From NCBI GenBank assembly GCA_029959195.1, contig CP114120.1, positions 372,001-436,000 of the forward strand: a DNA stretch of 64,000 nucleotides, given 5' to 3'. Shown piece after piece: positions 41,034-59,940 of this stretch; position 1 is the stretch's first letter; the number at the start of each line of letters is the position of its first letter. The notes under the pieces were generated by a model. That model ran no database searches. It had not been told where the DNA came from and saw nothing but the letters and a program-made list of their open reading frames with translations. The DNA is from Dictyophora rubrovolvata. Taxonomy: Eukaryota > Basidiomycota > Agaricomycetes > Phallales > Phallaceae. A program made the translations under genes and the position numbers.

Positions 41034-42155
41034 TTACGAGCTCCCTTTCAATTCCACGCACCACCAGATCGGCTTTGTGGTCTGTATCCAAACCACCGGG
41101 TCGACTAGATGGTTAGAAGTTGAGAGAAGACCGTCAAACGAAGATGGCGTATTATCTAAAATGACAGTTCAACTCTTCACCAAGTCATTATGAAACGACC
41201 CATCCCGTTTTTGACTGACCTAAATTCCATTTCAATCCTCTAGTCGATAACACCGTTTCGTCGATCCCAACTGGGAGAAGGCCACAAGTAGGACCCAAAA
41301 GGTCTGAATCTAAATGAAGTGTATGTTCGCCCTTTCGAAGGGTCATATCATGTTATTCGTCATGGTAACTCATGCAACGCAGAGGGACGTACTGAATCAA
41401 GAACCCATCCGATGTTATCGTCCGTGACTACAAAAACGTTTGGACGGTTCTTGCGAAGCTTGTGCAGCAATGAAAGCGTATGAACCGTTTGATCTAAGCG
41501 ACCTGATAAGCCGCCTAGTAAAAGAACTGTATACTTATTCAGACGAAATGAGAACTGATGAAGATTTTGTTATTGCGAGAGGGGAACTATACCTGTTGAT
41601 TCACATCTTTCTCTACGTCTCCAAGGCTTTTTAAGCATTTTTGTAAATCTGTAGTATACTGATCGGGGTCTGCAATAATTTCAACACCCTAAATTTGGAA
41701 AAGGAGAAAACTTGTCAACCATGTGCCAGACTAATTAAACGGTCCATTAACCTTCTCGAGATAATACGCCTTGGCATCGTCTCGTAGCGAATCCAAGTCT
41801 CCCTTAATCAGATCAGGAAGGAATCTGGTGCCAAACGTCATCGGGCTATGCCTTGATAAGAACATTCGGAAACTACCTCTGGCGATTTATATCGTTCTTC
41901 ATTATATCGTACAGCCTATTAGCACCACCATCCGCACAGCAGCGCCATGACGCTTCGAGAAAGAGAAGGCGGTCAATATAAGCGGGTGATATTGGGCCGT
42001 GAATATATGTATATGGACCCACAAGCTTCCCATAACCTTTCTAATAATCCTTGCGAGCTTGGTTGGTTGAGAATGATCAGTCCAGTCTTAGATGCATCGG
42101 GATTAGGAGAGAGAAGGAAAGGAAGCTGCGTGGTCGATGAAGCTGAAGGCCGCAT
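41034..42155 (-). CDS. THI80: Thiamine pyrophosphokinase
   Basis: Seven exons: 42023-42155, 41877-41952, 41752-41824, 41593-41688, 41393-41533, 41220-41331, 41034-41155 (250 residues, no disruption). Motifs in order: GLIILNQP near the N-terminus, WRCCADGGANRLYD, LIKGDLDSLR, ADPDQYTTDLQKCL, VLLLGGLSGRLDQT, GPTCGLLPVGI and STRGLKWNL. These are the thiamine- and ATP/Mg-binding motifs of the TPK family, which makes thiamine diphosphate from thiamine and ATP in the cytosol. The length fits single-domain fungal TPKs. No exon exceeds 141 nt, so the gene leaves no long ORF. The start is the ATG at 42153-42155, after which the family alignment begins within 25 residues. The gene is convergent with the F-box gene. 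Confidence 0.9.
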
Positions 42156-42246
42156 CTTCAAGAGCACAAGCGAGTTGTGACATAGCTGTGACTACGAATG
42201 TCTCGAAAAATCCATAAGATAATTTAGGTGTGTGAGAACAATAACC

Positions 42247-42335
42247 GCCCGGTTAACTCAGTCGGTAGAGTGTCAGACTTTTATGGTCTTTCGACTGTAA
42301 TCTGACAGCCGCGGGTTCGAGCCCCGCATCGGGCT
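42247..42335 (+). tRNA. tRNA-Lys (anticodon UUU) with intron
   Basis: GCCCGGT pairs with ATCGGGC as a 7-bp acceptor stem, leaving T as discriminator. The D arm AACTCAGTCGGTAGAGT contains the A box. TCAGA/TCTGA form the anticodon stem around CTTTTA, giving anticodon TTT at the usual position. An intron of about 16 nt (TGGTCTTTCGACTGTA) follows base 37. The T arm GCGGGTTCGAGCCCCGC is perfect and holds the B box. A T-run at about 42346-42351 serves as Pol III terminator. CCA is not encoded, as expected in eukaryotes. Confidence 0.92.
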
Positions 42336-42351
42336 AGTGGTTATATTTTTG

Positions 42352-42886
42352 GTCTGACATCGGACTACTATTATTTTTCACATCCCACCTTGGCTCAGAC
42401 CATTTATAGAATGTATATGTCTGGCGTAAAAGCTGTTAACGGACATATGAAAGTATATAAAACTTCAACGAGAGCATGATGGATGCCCGAAACTCCCGGA
42501 CAATTGTGGTTCCATGCTTCCTTTCCTACATGAAATAAATGGTCTCCCATTGGCTCCATCAGGTGCAAGCTCACTTCCAGCATTTTGTTCAAATTCGACG
42601 CCACAGGCCATGACGTATTATGACTTTCGATCCGAGATGAGGCAATAGACTGTCGCAAATGTGTATCGAAATAGATCTGCCAGTTAATTGACAATTCAAT
42701 GAACCCGGACTAAAAGATCAGAAGACTTTCATTTTAAAAAAACAGTTCGGCACGCTTCTGGCTGTCAATACATGGATACCTGGATGTCACCAGTAAAAAA
42801 AATTGGTATTTAACAGTCCAAATTGAAAGTTCAATGAGTGATGGAAAAATAGTGCTTCCTTATCCCTCAGATCGCTAAATATTCTC
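42352..42886. other. Intergenic upstream of the hydrolase
   Basis: A 96-codon minus frame at 42404-42694 has no motif. Otherwise nothing seen. Confidence 0.4.
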
Positions 42887-44396
42887 ATGCCTCATTTGCA
42901 ATCAGAGTTTCAACCCCGAGCTCTGGACCCAGAGTGGCAGCCGCTCAGCCCATATTTCGCTCCTCTGAAAAATCTTGGAAATATTCCGATACAGGATATT
43001 CGAAACGGCGTTGCCAGTTTAATACAAACATTCAACGAAGCCGTTCCGACGATAAGTGCATTATGTTTACTACGGCGGATCATTCAAAGTGCTGAATGGG
43101 AGTCATTTTTAGCGGATGGTTTGACTGTCCACGAAAGAGAACTCATAGTAGAAGACGGTGCCGCCATAAAAATACGAATTTATGTACCTCAAAAGACACC
43201 TACCGAAGAGAATGCGGAATTTCCGCTCTTGTGCTGGCACTTTGGAGGCGGTACGGGAAAGCACTAGCCTTTCAAGTTGTAACGAGATTTATCTGAATCG
43301 TCATGTGTCTGTCAGGTTATTGTACCGGAACATTAGACGACGATGACAAGAGATTAAGACGAATAACCACAAAACTTCGTATAGCTTGCACCTCCATAGC
43401 CTATCGCCTCGCACCCGAACACCCATATCCGACCCCTCTAAATGACGCGTTCTTTGGGCTGAAATGGGTAAGGGTCAATGAACTGACAATTTCAAATTCC
43501 TTTCATGCTAATTCTCTCAGATTCTCTCTAACTCCAGGACGTTCTCTATAAACATTCATAGGGGATTTCTTATGGGTGGATTCTCCGCTGGCAGCAATAT
43601 AGCCTGCGCCCTTATACAAAGGGTGTTGAAGGATGGATCCATCCAGCCCAAAGTGTCTGGACAGGTTCTTATCAATCCGGGTCTTATCAATCCTAACGTG
43701 ATTCCTGACGGGTAAGATATCAATATTACCACACGCGAAACAAGGAACCCCTTACTCGTTGAACCATTCGTTATAGATGGAGAAACGAACTCCTCTCTCT
43801 CCAAGAATACGCCGACGACGGTCCGATATTATCAACACCTATTGTCAAATTCTTCTACAGTACGTCTCCCCACAAACCCCAAGGCGTCACCGACTGACGA
43901 CTCACAACACCATACTAATCAACTAATCGGTTCTATCCTTCTATTTCAGATCTATATGCAGGCACCAACCCTGTCCATCTGTCCAACACAGAAGTTAGTC
44001 CATTACTAATGTCATCATTCATTGACACTCCGCCGACTTATATCCAAATATGTGGCTGTGATCCCGTACGCGATGAAGCCGTTTTGTATAGCAGGTGGCT
44101 GGGAGAAGCCGCCGTGCCTACAAAAGTAAAAATGTGAGTACAAATCACAGCCATATTTTGAAATAAGAAAGGACATATCCTACCTTTGCGAGTCCGGCAT
44201 ACATTAATTAAAAACATTCTTGTAACCTAGATATTCCGATCTTCCCCACGGATTTCAAACGTTCACACCTCAATTCTCAAGGTCATGGGAGCAAGATAAG
44301 GATTTCCACGAGGGTGTAGCGTGGCTTCTGAATTTAAAGCATCCGAGTCCGCGAATATTGAATGGCAACGAGGGGACATATGTTTCATTGTTATAG
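42887..44396 (+). CDS. Alpha/beta hydrolase of the hormone-sensitive-lipase type
   Basis: Six exons (42887-43250, 43316-43467, 43521-43711, 43777-43859, 43950-44133, 44231-44396) give 379 residues. The oxyanion motif HFGGG(Y) spans the first splice junction. YRLAPEHPYPTPLND follows, then the nucleophile elbow GGFSAGSN, the acid in CGCDPVRDEA, and the histidine in SDLPHGF. The Ser-Asp-His triad is complete, so the enzyme looks active. The family hydrolyses short-chain esters or lactones. There is no signal peptide, so it is probably cytosolic. Alternative acceptors at the 43468 intron break the frame; only the one ending at 43520 keeps SxG in phase. Confidence 0.87.
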
Positions 44397-44621
44397 ATCA
44401 TCATGAGCCGATTTGATATGTTGTTTTCCCAGGACATGTTGGTATTTATACGTTGACACCTTGACCGATCAAAGTTTGTATACAATCTATGATTGTCGAG
44501 AAAAAAGTTGTTTATTAGTCTCGCAAAAAAATACTGTCTAAACGTGTCCAAAAGTGCTAAGCAACAGTCAAAAAAGGAGTATCATTTCAAATTGTAATAT
44601 AAAACGAACATCTATGATTCA
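44397..44621. other. Convergent spacer, nothing seen
   Basis: 3' flanks of the hydrolase and the ABC transporter. Confidence 0.4.
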
Positions 44622-50949
<6,328 letters not shown>

Positions 50950-52408
50950 TTTCCAATAAGATGTCAAGCGACAGCAAGGAAACAAGAAATACCACAACTA
51001 TAAAATTACTTGCACATGAGTCCTAGCAATATACCATGCCTGGGAATATCCGACCAATAGGAAATCAGGAAAATCATTACGTATCCGCCGAAGCGTCTAT
51101 GACGCGTCCGTTCTGCACGGCCGATGCGCTGACTCAACGCTGACTCTGCTGTTTTCTGCGGTACCTGTGAAAAAAATAGAAGTAAACAGGGGGGGGGAGC
51201 CTGAAGGAACCTAAACGGAGCTGTCGGCACTTTGGTTTCTATGCGCACAATATGCAACGGGTCCGAGTTTCACTGACGGTGTCGAGCCATTGACCCCGCA
51301 TCACACTTGCATCACACTCCAGACGCTGTGAATAGTAACTGAGACGTCCGCAGCTGAGTTTTGAGCTCTAGTTTTACTCCGAGAATCAAAAATTGAGTCA
51401 CGAATAACATCAATGCACCTATGGAACAAGTGCTTCGCACGCCGTCAGCTTAGTACGGTTTGACAACCTACATACAGTGGTTAGGGCAATTCCTTCTTTC
51501 CATTGACATTTGAATCCCCCACTAGTGCACTACTATTGGAAACGCCAATAACATTTCAAATCACCATGCGCAGTTATGAATAATCAACGCAAGTTCTCCA
51601 TGAGGAATCTCTCTCATAATTGGTTCTTTTTTGGTATATAAATCCTTAACAACAAAAAAACAACATGCTCTTTTGACTGGACAATATACTCAAGCTGAGG
51701 CTCAGACTTTCAGACCAGAGCACGCGGGACTTGCCGAGAACAAGTACATTCAAGAAAGAATGTTACCAACTATTCAACTGTCAAGAATTCGAATTCGAAT
51801 CCTAGTGTAATATTTATATATGCAAATACAGAATGAACAAGAAAATAATGCAGCTAACTATGTATGTATGTACGGATGTATGTAATATATGTATGATACT
51901 ACTGTATGTACGTTTGTTTTTACATGACATGAAAAAAAAAATGAATGAAGATCAAATAGCAATGAATGAGCTTGGTTCACCATAGAGAGAGAGAGAATTA
52001 GAAAAGACAAGGCCCGAAGAAAAAAAAGAAGAAAATTCTGGCTGAAATGACAAATCAAACATAGCCCACGCTCTCGGCGGCCGAAAGAGAGAGAGAAAAT
52101 GAAGACAAAAAAGGGAGAGAAGGGAACGAAAAAGAATGGAAAGGAAGCAAAGACCAAAGCGAGTTCCTATGACGGATTACAAAACACGATAAACACCCTC
52201 GACGCAATTCACGCCTGGGAGGGGTCATCAAGAATTGAAATGTAAGGACAGCAAAGCGAAAGAAGAGAAGGAAGAAGAGGCGGAGGCAAGATGTCGCCGA
52301 TGCATGAGGATAATGATGAGGCATGGACGGGTCACGAATGATAAAGGAAGAGGTCGTTTCGTTTTTTTTTCATGTAAATCCCGGAGTAAATCCAGAGGAT
52401 CCCATATT
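50950..52408. other. Intergenic between ABC transporter and ATG13
   Basis: Upstream region of the ABC gene and 3' flank of ATG13. A minus frame at 51006-51257 overlaps possible leader introns of the ABC gene and has no motif. TGTA/TATG-rich runs near 51860-51910 are simple sequence. Confidence 0.4.
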
Positions 52409-55400
52409 TCAGTACATCCTATACCCATTCCCTCTCTTATCTGCATCATTCAAGTCAGATCCAACACCGGAATCTGAGCCAGAGCCAGAGCCAGGAAAAG
52501 GATAAATAGCCTGATGATCTCCTAAACCACGATTACGAATGGCATATTCATCACGAGCATTAATAGCAGCCCTACCACCACCACCACCACCACCTACGGT
52601 TCCAACATCATCAACCTCCAATCTCCCAATAACCTCATCCGAAGCATTAGCACCCGTCAAAATACGACGCATCAGAAGACCGCCGTCACTGCTGCTGTTA
52701 CCGCCATTCCCACCTTGCTGGGCACCGGTTCCAGCGACCTGCTGATGACGAGACGCAGCACCAACTCGCGGAGAAGGCGAACTCCCAAAATTCACTCCTC
52801 CTCTCCCAACAGCCCCTGAACCACCAACACCAGCAGATCCAGAACCAGGACCAGAACCAGCTCCTACATTACTCAACAAACCAACACCGATTCCAATCCC
52901 GAGTCCGTACTCCGACCCTAAATCACCACTCCCACTATCATTGTCCCCATCCCCTCCTCTTCCCGTAGCCGAAGGTGAAGGTGAAGAAGACGAAGACTCG
53001 TCGAGAGGAATAGCAGCTCTCAAAGGACTACCCCGATGCGGTTGTCTCGATTCCGAATGCGAGTGGGAGTGTGAATGCGAATGCGAGTGGGGTGACGAAT
53101 ACTGGTAGACATACGGATTGGGCGCACGAAGGTTCGTCAATGGTGAAGTGCCAGCTGACCCAATAGGCGAAGACGAGCCCGCCGCGTTCATAGCACCAGA
53201 AGGACTAGACGAAGAGGGTGGTTGCAGTGGAGGAAGAGGAGGAGGATACGAAGGCCGATAACCTCCACGCGGGGGGGACCTAGCAAGAGGCGATCCCGTC
53301 CCAGACCCTTGGCCTTGACCTTGACCTTGACTCAACCCTACAAATCCAAGACCCGACCCAGAATGAGAAGACGAACCGACCGAACCACTAGGCGACCCTC
53401 CAACAAGACTAACCCGTCTCGCCAAACCCAATGCACCAGCTAAAGGCGAAGGCGACGGTCCGCTATGTACCGGACTCGGACTTCCACTACCCCTCGACGA
53501 AGATACGCCACTCGCTGTGCGTCGTCTCATAAGGCTCGCACCCGCACCCGCACCCGCTCCTGCACCACCAACACCAACACCGACATTGACATTCCCGGTA
53601 AGAATATTAAGCGTACTAAGACTCGCATTAAACTCATTACGCATCCGATTCAGCTCCGCATCAATCGCAGCACTCGAAAGCCTAGTAAATGGACTATTCC
53701 TCGATGATGACGACGACGGCGGCAATTGTGCTTGTTGTGCTTGTTGTGTTTGAACAGGTGACGGTGATGACGACTGCCGACTTGTCAGCATCATATCTGC
53801 ACGAGTCTGTATTATTCTATTCAAGTGGCGCGGTGAAGAAGAAGAAGAAGAAGAAGCAGCAGCTGACGATGAAGCAAATTCCGTAAGAGACTCCCGTCTC
53901 CCACTTGGTCTTTCCGATTTTCCTTTTTGAACGTCCGTTCCATCTCCCATACTTCCTTCTCTCAAGGGATGCGCTCCTCTTCCCAAACGACTCCTTACAC
54001 TTCCGAGCGGAATACGTTCATCAATAGCCTGAACGAAAGCAGATAATTCGTCTTCCTCAGCTTCCTGTAAAGGTTGCTCAGATGAAGAAGACGCGTTGGG
54101 ATGAAAATTGGTTGCAGTCGACGCCGAAGAACTTGATGTCTCTTTGGCATGACGATGACCCGAGACAGAAGGGGCAGGGGCGGGGGCGGGAACTAAACCG
54201 CCAGTTAAAGATGAAGTGGAGGGTACTGGTACAACAACATCCGTATTCGACTAACCATACACACGTGTGTCTCAGTCACATTTAAACCAAAAGAAAAACA
54301 GAACAGAGATATGTTTACCTCAACTTTCTCAACCACCCCGCTTCTCTCAGATGCAAGGGTAGAACTCTGACGCCGATGACTAAAACTGCTAACATACTTC
54401 CGCGGACCAACAGACGTTTGAGACGAAACCGAAGCTGGCGACGAACCTGCCGTTCCAACAAGACCAACACCAGCACCAGCACCAGCTGGCGACGAAGAAA
54501 TATTGATACCCATACCGAGCCCGAGCCCGAGCCCCGAAAGCGAACCGCCTGAAGCGTGCCGAAGTGAAGGTGAAGGGGGAACTTGGGGGTTGATAGATGG
54601 AAAAGGATGTTGTTGCTGCTGTGATGAGAGTGTCGACGACGGACGTGAAGGTAGTGTTGGACCTTGTTCAATTGTAGACTGGCCTCCTCCTACGCCTGCG
54701 CCTACTGCACCACCCCCCGAAGAATGAATAGAATACTGTGAATGAATCGAATGAGGAGAATATTGAGAATGTAATGAATGAGGTGCGGATGTCGATGACA
54801 GCGTAGGAGATTTGAAGGGGTTAATTATCGGATTGATTGAAATGCTGGGTCTCTTGATGGGAACGGCCGATGCTCCAGCGGTCGTTGTACTGCCAGCAGC
54901 CTGAATTGAAGAAGGCAACATGGCACCAGCCACAGTTTCACCGTGCCCGCTGCCTGCGCTGCCACTGCTTAACAAGGACACGGGTCTAGATGATGTAGAA
55001 CGAGCAGAAGACACGCTCCCACCGGGAGGAAGAATAAATCGGTCTACCAAACTTGGCGAGCCGAATCCGGTACCGGTCGCAGTGCCAGCAGCTTGTTTCA
55101 GAGATGGCGGGATCGGACGCGGCGGTGACTTTGACAGAATAGCTCCCGCGCCACTTGAGGGCATAAAGCCGCCCATACTTCGCAGCGAACCTGACTGTGC
55201 TTGTGCTTGTCTTGCGGCGAAGGTAGGCACAAATGAGTCGTCATCTCTTGATTGGGAGAGAAACCTGGAGCTGAGGAGGGATTCCAGTGTGTCGATGTGG
55301 AATGTCGGAGACTGGAGGTATGTCACAGCGATGGAGAGTGCGCCTAGCGGGTGCGAAACCGCAGGAAACGTGTATGTGTTTGTCGGAAGTACTGTGGAAG

Positions 55401-56294
55401 GGACGGATGGCGAAGAAGTATTGCTGAAAGATTGTTGGGGAATGTTTGTCGTATATGTATTTGGTAATGGTGGTCGTTGTGGTGGTACTTGAGTTCGAGT
55501 GGGCATAGGGGAAGGAATAGGTGATGGTGGGCTTATTGCATCGCCTAGAATATACACAAGATTAATTGAGTTGAGACTTCGACTTCTTGCAACCCCCATT
55601 TAGTAATACATACCAAACTTAAGAATGCTCTCTGACCGGGAGGGTTGCGGCGATGGCTGGGTATGAACGCGAACCTGAATGCTCAACTGACTCGAGTCTG
55701 GAGCCCGTTTGATCCTCTTTGCTAGCTTGAAAGCAGGCAAAATTCTTAACAGCGTGAATAGACTCCTGAATAGCGTGATACTCTGTTTGTACACGCTTGA
55801 GAGGGCGACTTCTTCCGAGCTTGAGATAGACGACTCGGTCGATGCGGATGAACCTGGTGGAACGCGAGATGATGAGGGGGAGAATATGACAACCCAGGAC
55901 TCTAGGAGAACATGTGAGGGAGTTGGTTTGACATGTGTTCGACGCGCGGATGAAGGGTCGGTTAGAACGAGTACTTGATCGGTGGCCAAGTCCGGAACGA
56001 CAAGTAAGACCTGTAGCTCAAAGGGGGGAATTGGAGGAGCTAAGGTCGAGATTGTGCGGTAAATTCGTAAATGATCTTTGAAAACGTCCGTGTCCGGTGT
56101 TTCGAGGTTGAACTGTCGAGAAAAAGGAGATGTTATAAGCACATTCTGGTGACATAAAGATAGGCTTGACGCACCCATTTATCTGACTTGTGTGAGACAA
56201 TTGTCGAAGAACGAGCGTTATATACAAGCAGAGCTAGTTTACAGAAGAATTTGTGAGCGATATTGTCTGCTTTCAGCCATGTTTCCGAGGACAT
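52409..56294 (-). CDS. ATG13: Autophagy protein Atg13 (HORMA domain)
   Basis: Four exons (56175-56294, 55614-56112, 54319-55544, 52409-54250) give 1228 residues. The N-terminus reads SETWLKADNIAHKFFCKLAL, then VYNARSST, WFNLETPDTDVF and LLESWVV, the Atg13 HORMA domain (about residues 10-205), with LFRSLFTLLRILPAFKLAKR as its well-conserved helix. The rest is disordered, rich in Ser, Pro and Gly, and should carry the Atg1-, Atg17- and phosphorylation-dependent contact sites. Atg13 activates the Atg1 kinase at the phagophore assembly site when TOR is inactive. This protein is longer than the about 740 residues of yeast Atg13, owing to low-complexity C-terminal runs (Ser, Gly-Ala, Ser-His). The plus-strand frame at 54920-55492 is an antisense shadow. 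Confidence 0.9.
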
Positions 56295-58115
56295 TGGAGA
56301 GGGGAAGGGGGATAGGTAAGTGACACAATATCTGTCACACGACTAATCCCAATCCTAAAATCCAAATTTAGAACAGACGCGCACTCTGGCTTGTGATGGG
56401 GGGAACCGTGCGTGAATATATGTACGAATGGATGAATATGGACAAACGGATTGAAATAGAGTTGGCAACTGAAATGTCTGTTTTTATATTTTTTTCTCAG
56501 TTCATTTAATGCATCGCTACAGAATGTGACGGATTCAACGAGCTTGAATGACACCAGATAACGCAAAGGATTTGACTGTAATCGTGGATATAGATTATAA
56601 TATGAATGGAACCAAGCCGGTAATTTGAAAATTAATTCAGGAAAAAAGTCAGTCGATGCGTGTTTCGCATCCCTTATCATGGTCAACGTGTCCATGACGG
56701 GCTCTTTAATACTTTTGATAGGAAAAGTAACCCGAGTCGCATAACCATTACGGTTGACTAGCTAGCAGTAGTCTTGAAGAATTACAAACGTACGTATCAA
56801 ATATATGAAGGCAACTGGCTACCACTTGAAGTTCTCTTCTTTCATATCTCAACTGCCAGCTTTCCCTGCACACGCTTACGGAGTCCGAGTCCAGCTTATG
56901 ACCTCTTCAGCCGACTGGCGAGGTATAAGCGTCGACAAAGTTTTAATCTGTTCATTGGAGCGGACAGACACACCCATCGGACACTAGTAAATGATAGTCT
57001 ATCAGTGCAAGTGTTGGGAAAAGACAGGAGCAACCGCCCGATGCGTCGGCCACAAACAATATTCAGGCTGTAGCGTCTCATGCTGCCATGCGTCCGGTCT
57101 TACCGTGAAGGTACCCTGGTATGATACTGTAGATGTCTCATTTGTTAAAGTCGAGAAGACCGTGACTGATTCCAACCTCAGCAGTTTTAACATCATCTGA
57201 CTTCTAGAAAGGAGAACCTCATAAGTCGTCTAATATGCAGCACAGCCACTGGCCCGGGTATTCGGATTAGGCCAATGAGAATTTCAACGTGCTTGTGTGG
57301 TCATCGTAGTATCTTTTCCTTCAGCTACAGACTTCAAGTTACGGACTTCAATGGTTCCGCGACGGCTCTTTTCCAAGCCACTTTCTTTTGATCCAAAACC
57401 CCAAAAGCGCAGGTCCAGACTTGTTCGTTCACTTTCCAAAACGGGATAGCGAATAGCCAGCTTCTCACACAATAATAGGAGGATCAATTGAAGAAGATCT
57501 TGATATCCAAACAAGTGCTCCGGTGGCAGCTTCTTTTAAAGCTGTCGCCACTGAAATGGATTTTTGAAAGTTATCTCAGCTTAAGCGTTAGCTAGCCCAT
57601 CCTGAGCTGACTCCTGATACAAGCAGATTTAAACAGGATTTGATTTACGGCATACGGCATGCCAGTGGAACTAGTGAAGTTCCGGGACAAACCCCTAAAA
57701 CGGATGAATTGCAAAGAGAAAAAACCACTATGGTCAACATAAGAACGCCCATCAGGAGTAGTTGTAACTTGTGCACGCCTCACTGCCTCGCAGCTCTCCC
57801 TAAGCCAACTTGGGGAATCGAGCTCGGAGGCCGGATCCGTCGGTTGCTCAATTTGTGCTCAGTTTATTCATGGACTTGATAAGCGCAACGACCTGCATTA
57901 ATTTCATTGATTACTAACATTCAGACGGCCATCACCTTGATACTTCCCATTTCCCCTGACACCTGAGCCAAGAATCAATAAGCATCCTGTCAGATTTTCA
58001 AATACATACATACATACATACATACATACATACATACATACATCATGCTCCCTTATATTTTCATCCCGTTTTTAAACTCTGCAGACATTTTTGAGCTGTC
58101 CTATTTCTTCGCACC
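56295..58115. other. Long intergenic region with a (CATA)n microsatellite
   Basis: Divergent promoters of ATG13 and the second P450 lie at the two ends. Frames at 56273-56695, 56774-57073 and 57284-57514 have no recognisable motif. A (CATA)n run lies at about 58004-58043, some 70 bp before the P450 start. I see nothing else. Confidence 0.4.
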
Positions 58116-59693
58116 ATGTCCATACCAATTCTCATCCTCTTCATCATCTTGGCTCTAGTATTCCGAAAAATATTCATTGTACCTTCAAACCTCGCCCACA
58201 TCCCACGAGTATCCATTCTCTCTCTCCTATGGAGCTACCTCTCCAAAGAACCCGAAAGCGAACGGATCCAACGGCTTTTCGTACCACTTGCCAATGAATC
58301 AGGACACCCGCTCGTACTAGTCTGGACATTCGGTATATGGATCGTTCACGTTCTCGATTTCAAAGTTCGTCACACCCATTTCAGGAATTTAATTGCACAT
58401 GTACATACTATATTTCTCTCCCAATTATAGATCGGCGAAACAGCTTTACGAGACCGCCGCTGGATAAGACAACTCCCTCCACAAGACCTCCTTCTCTGGC
58501 GTTTAGTAGGAAAATCAAACTTGGCATTCACAATTGGAGAAACATGGCGAAAACACTCCAGAGTAGTCGGCACAGCCTTCCAGGGCCCACCACCAATCGA
58601 ATCATCCGTCCGCACCAGTCACGAACTCTTCACCGTTCTCGGAAAAGGCGGAACTTTCAAATGGGACGACCTCACCCGACGAATAACGCTCGACATTTTG
58701 GGAGATGTTGTTTTGGGACATCAATTCAAAGCGGTTCTTCAGCCTCATTCGCCATTTGTTGATGGCTATCACCATACCATGGATGCTTTAACCGCTCCAC
58801 CCTATATTTTCTTGCCGTTCTTGGATAAGTATTTTCCGAGAAAAAATATCGTTAAGCAAGTCGAGAATTTGAGAACTCGATTCGCTCAGCTTATTCGTGA
58901 GAAAGAGCTGAAGAAGAATAACGATCTCATTTCTCGCATGCTTGAGAATCCGGAATTCAATTTCACAGATGTGTTAGACAACGTTTCCGTGTTGTTTATC
59001 GCTGGCCACGTAAGAAAGTACTATTACGATTTTCAATTAGCTCTTACTTTTTTTTTTTAGGACACAACAGCAGGCACACTCTCCTCTCTAATATACTTCC
59101 TCGCCAAACACCCAATCTACCAAACCCAAGCGCGGAAGGAAGCTCAAAAAGTCTTACAAGGATCCCAGACACTCGATCACGAAATGCTCACGAACATGCC
59201 ATTCGGACTAGCATGCATTCAAGAAACCATGCGCATGAACAATGCATCCAATTTCACTCTCCCTCGAGAAGCTGATACACCAATGACGTTAGGAGAGTAC
59301 ATTATACCACCGAAAACGATGATGTGTTTCAACGTTTCTGCCGTACATCATCTTGAGAAAACATGGACGGATCATCAAAGCTACAACCCTTCTCGATTTA
59401 TGATTTCTCAGGCTCCCAATCATGTCAACGGTTCCGATTCTGTCGATGAAAAAAGTCCTGGGAACTCGACATTCCCAATTGCACCGTTCGGATTAGGTCT
59501 CCGTCAATGTCCAGCAAGACATTTTGCAACGTGGGAATTGCGCGCTGTTTTAGCTATGCTCTTGGTCAACTATCGCTGGTCTTTAGCGGATCCGGAGACT
59601 TCTATTCATAGGAATTTTGTTAAGAATGCTTTTTCGTTTGGGACAAATTTGAACTTACCGAAAGACCTTGATATTATTTTTGAGAAGGTGTAA
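58116..59693 (+). CDS. Cytochrome P450 monooxygenase, three exons
   Basis: Exons 58116-58364, 58431-59009 and 59061-59693 give 486 residues. Residues 1-20 are an N-terminal membrane anchor. The I-helix motif is AGHDTTAG across the second intron. The ExxR helix has ETMR. The heme loop is FGLGLRQCPARHFA, with the Cys ligand present but Ala replacing the usual Gly two residues after it. It is unrelated in sequence and gene structure (3 versus 13 exons) to the P450 at 17-19 kb. Likely ER-bound; substrate unknown. No PERF motif in its usual form (YNPSRF serves that position). Confidence 0.85.
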
Positions 59694-59940
59694 TTTATTT
59701 GATAGTGAAAACTTCAAAAAAAGGGTGTCGGTTTATAGATTTGGACTTGGAGCATACGTGACGCGTCCGAAACACCCCCACTAGACATCAACACTGCATA
59801 ATAATAAATAAACTAATTTTTTTTTCGTTTTTTCAATACATTATTACATTAAAAAAAACTACCAAGAAATACAAATCCCCATCCTTCTACAAATATACAG
59901 TCACTCAATCCCGCCTCTCCGTTTCTCCCCTCAAAACGTT
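59694..59940. other. Convergent spacer
   Basis: 3' flanks of the P450 and KAR2; T-runs, no gene. Confidence 0.4.

Noticed and set aside
54920-55492. 190-codon plus-strand frame
   Set aside because: Lies antisense within the third exon of ATG13; composition mirrors its Ser/Pro-rich codons and it has no motif of its own.
56273-56695. 140-codon minus-strand frame
   Set aside because: Overlaps the ATG13 start and its upstream region; no motif, and the frame differs from ATG13.
58004-58043. Possible CRISPR-like or satellite array
   Set aside because: It is a plain 4-bp (CATA) microsatellite without spacers.
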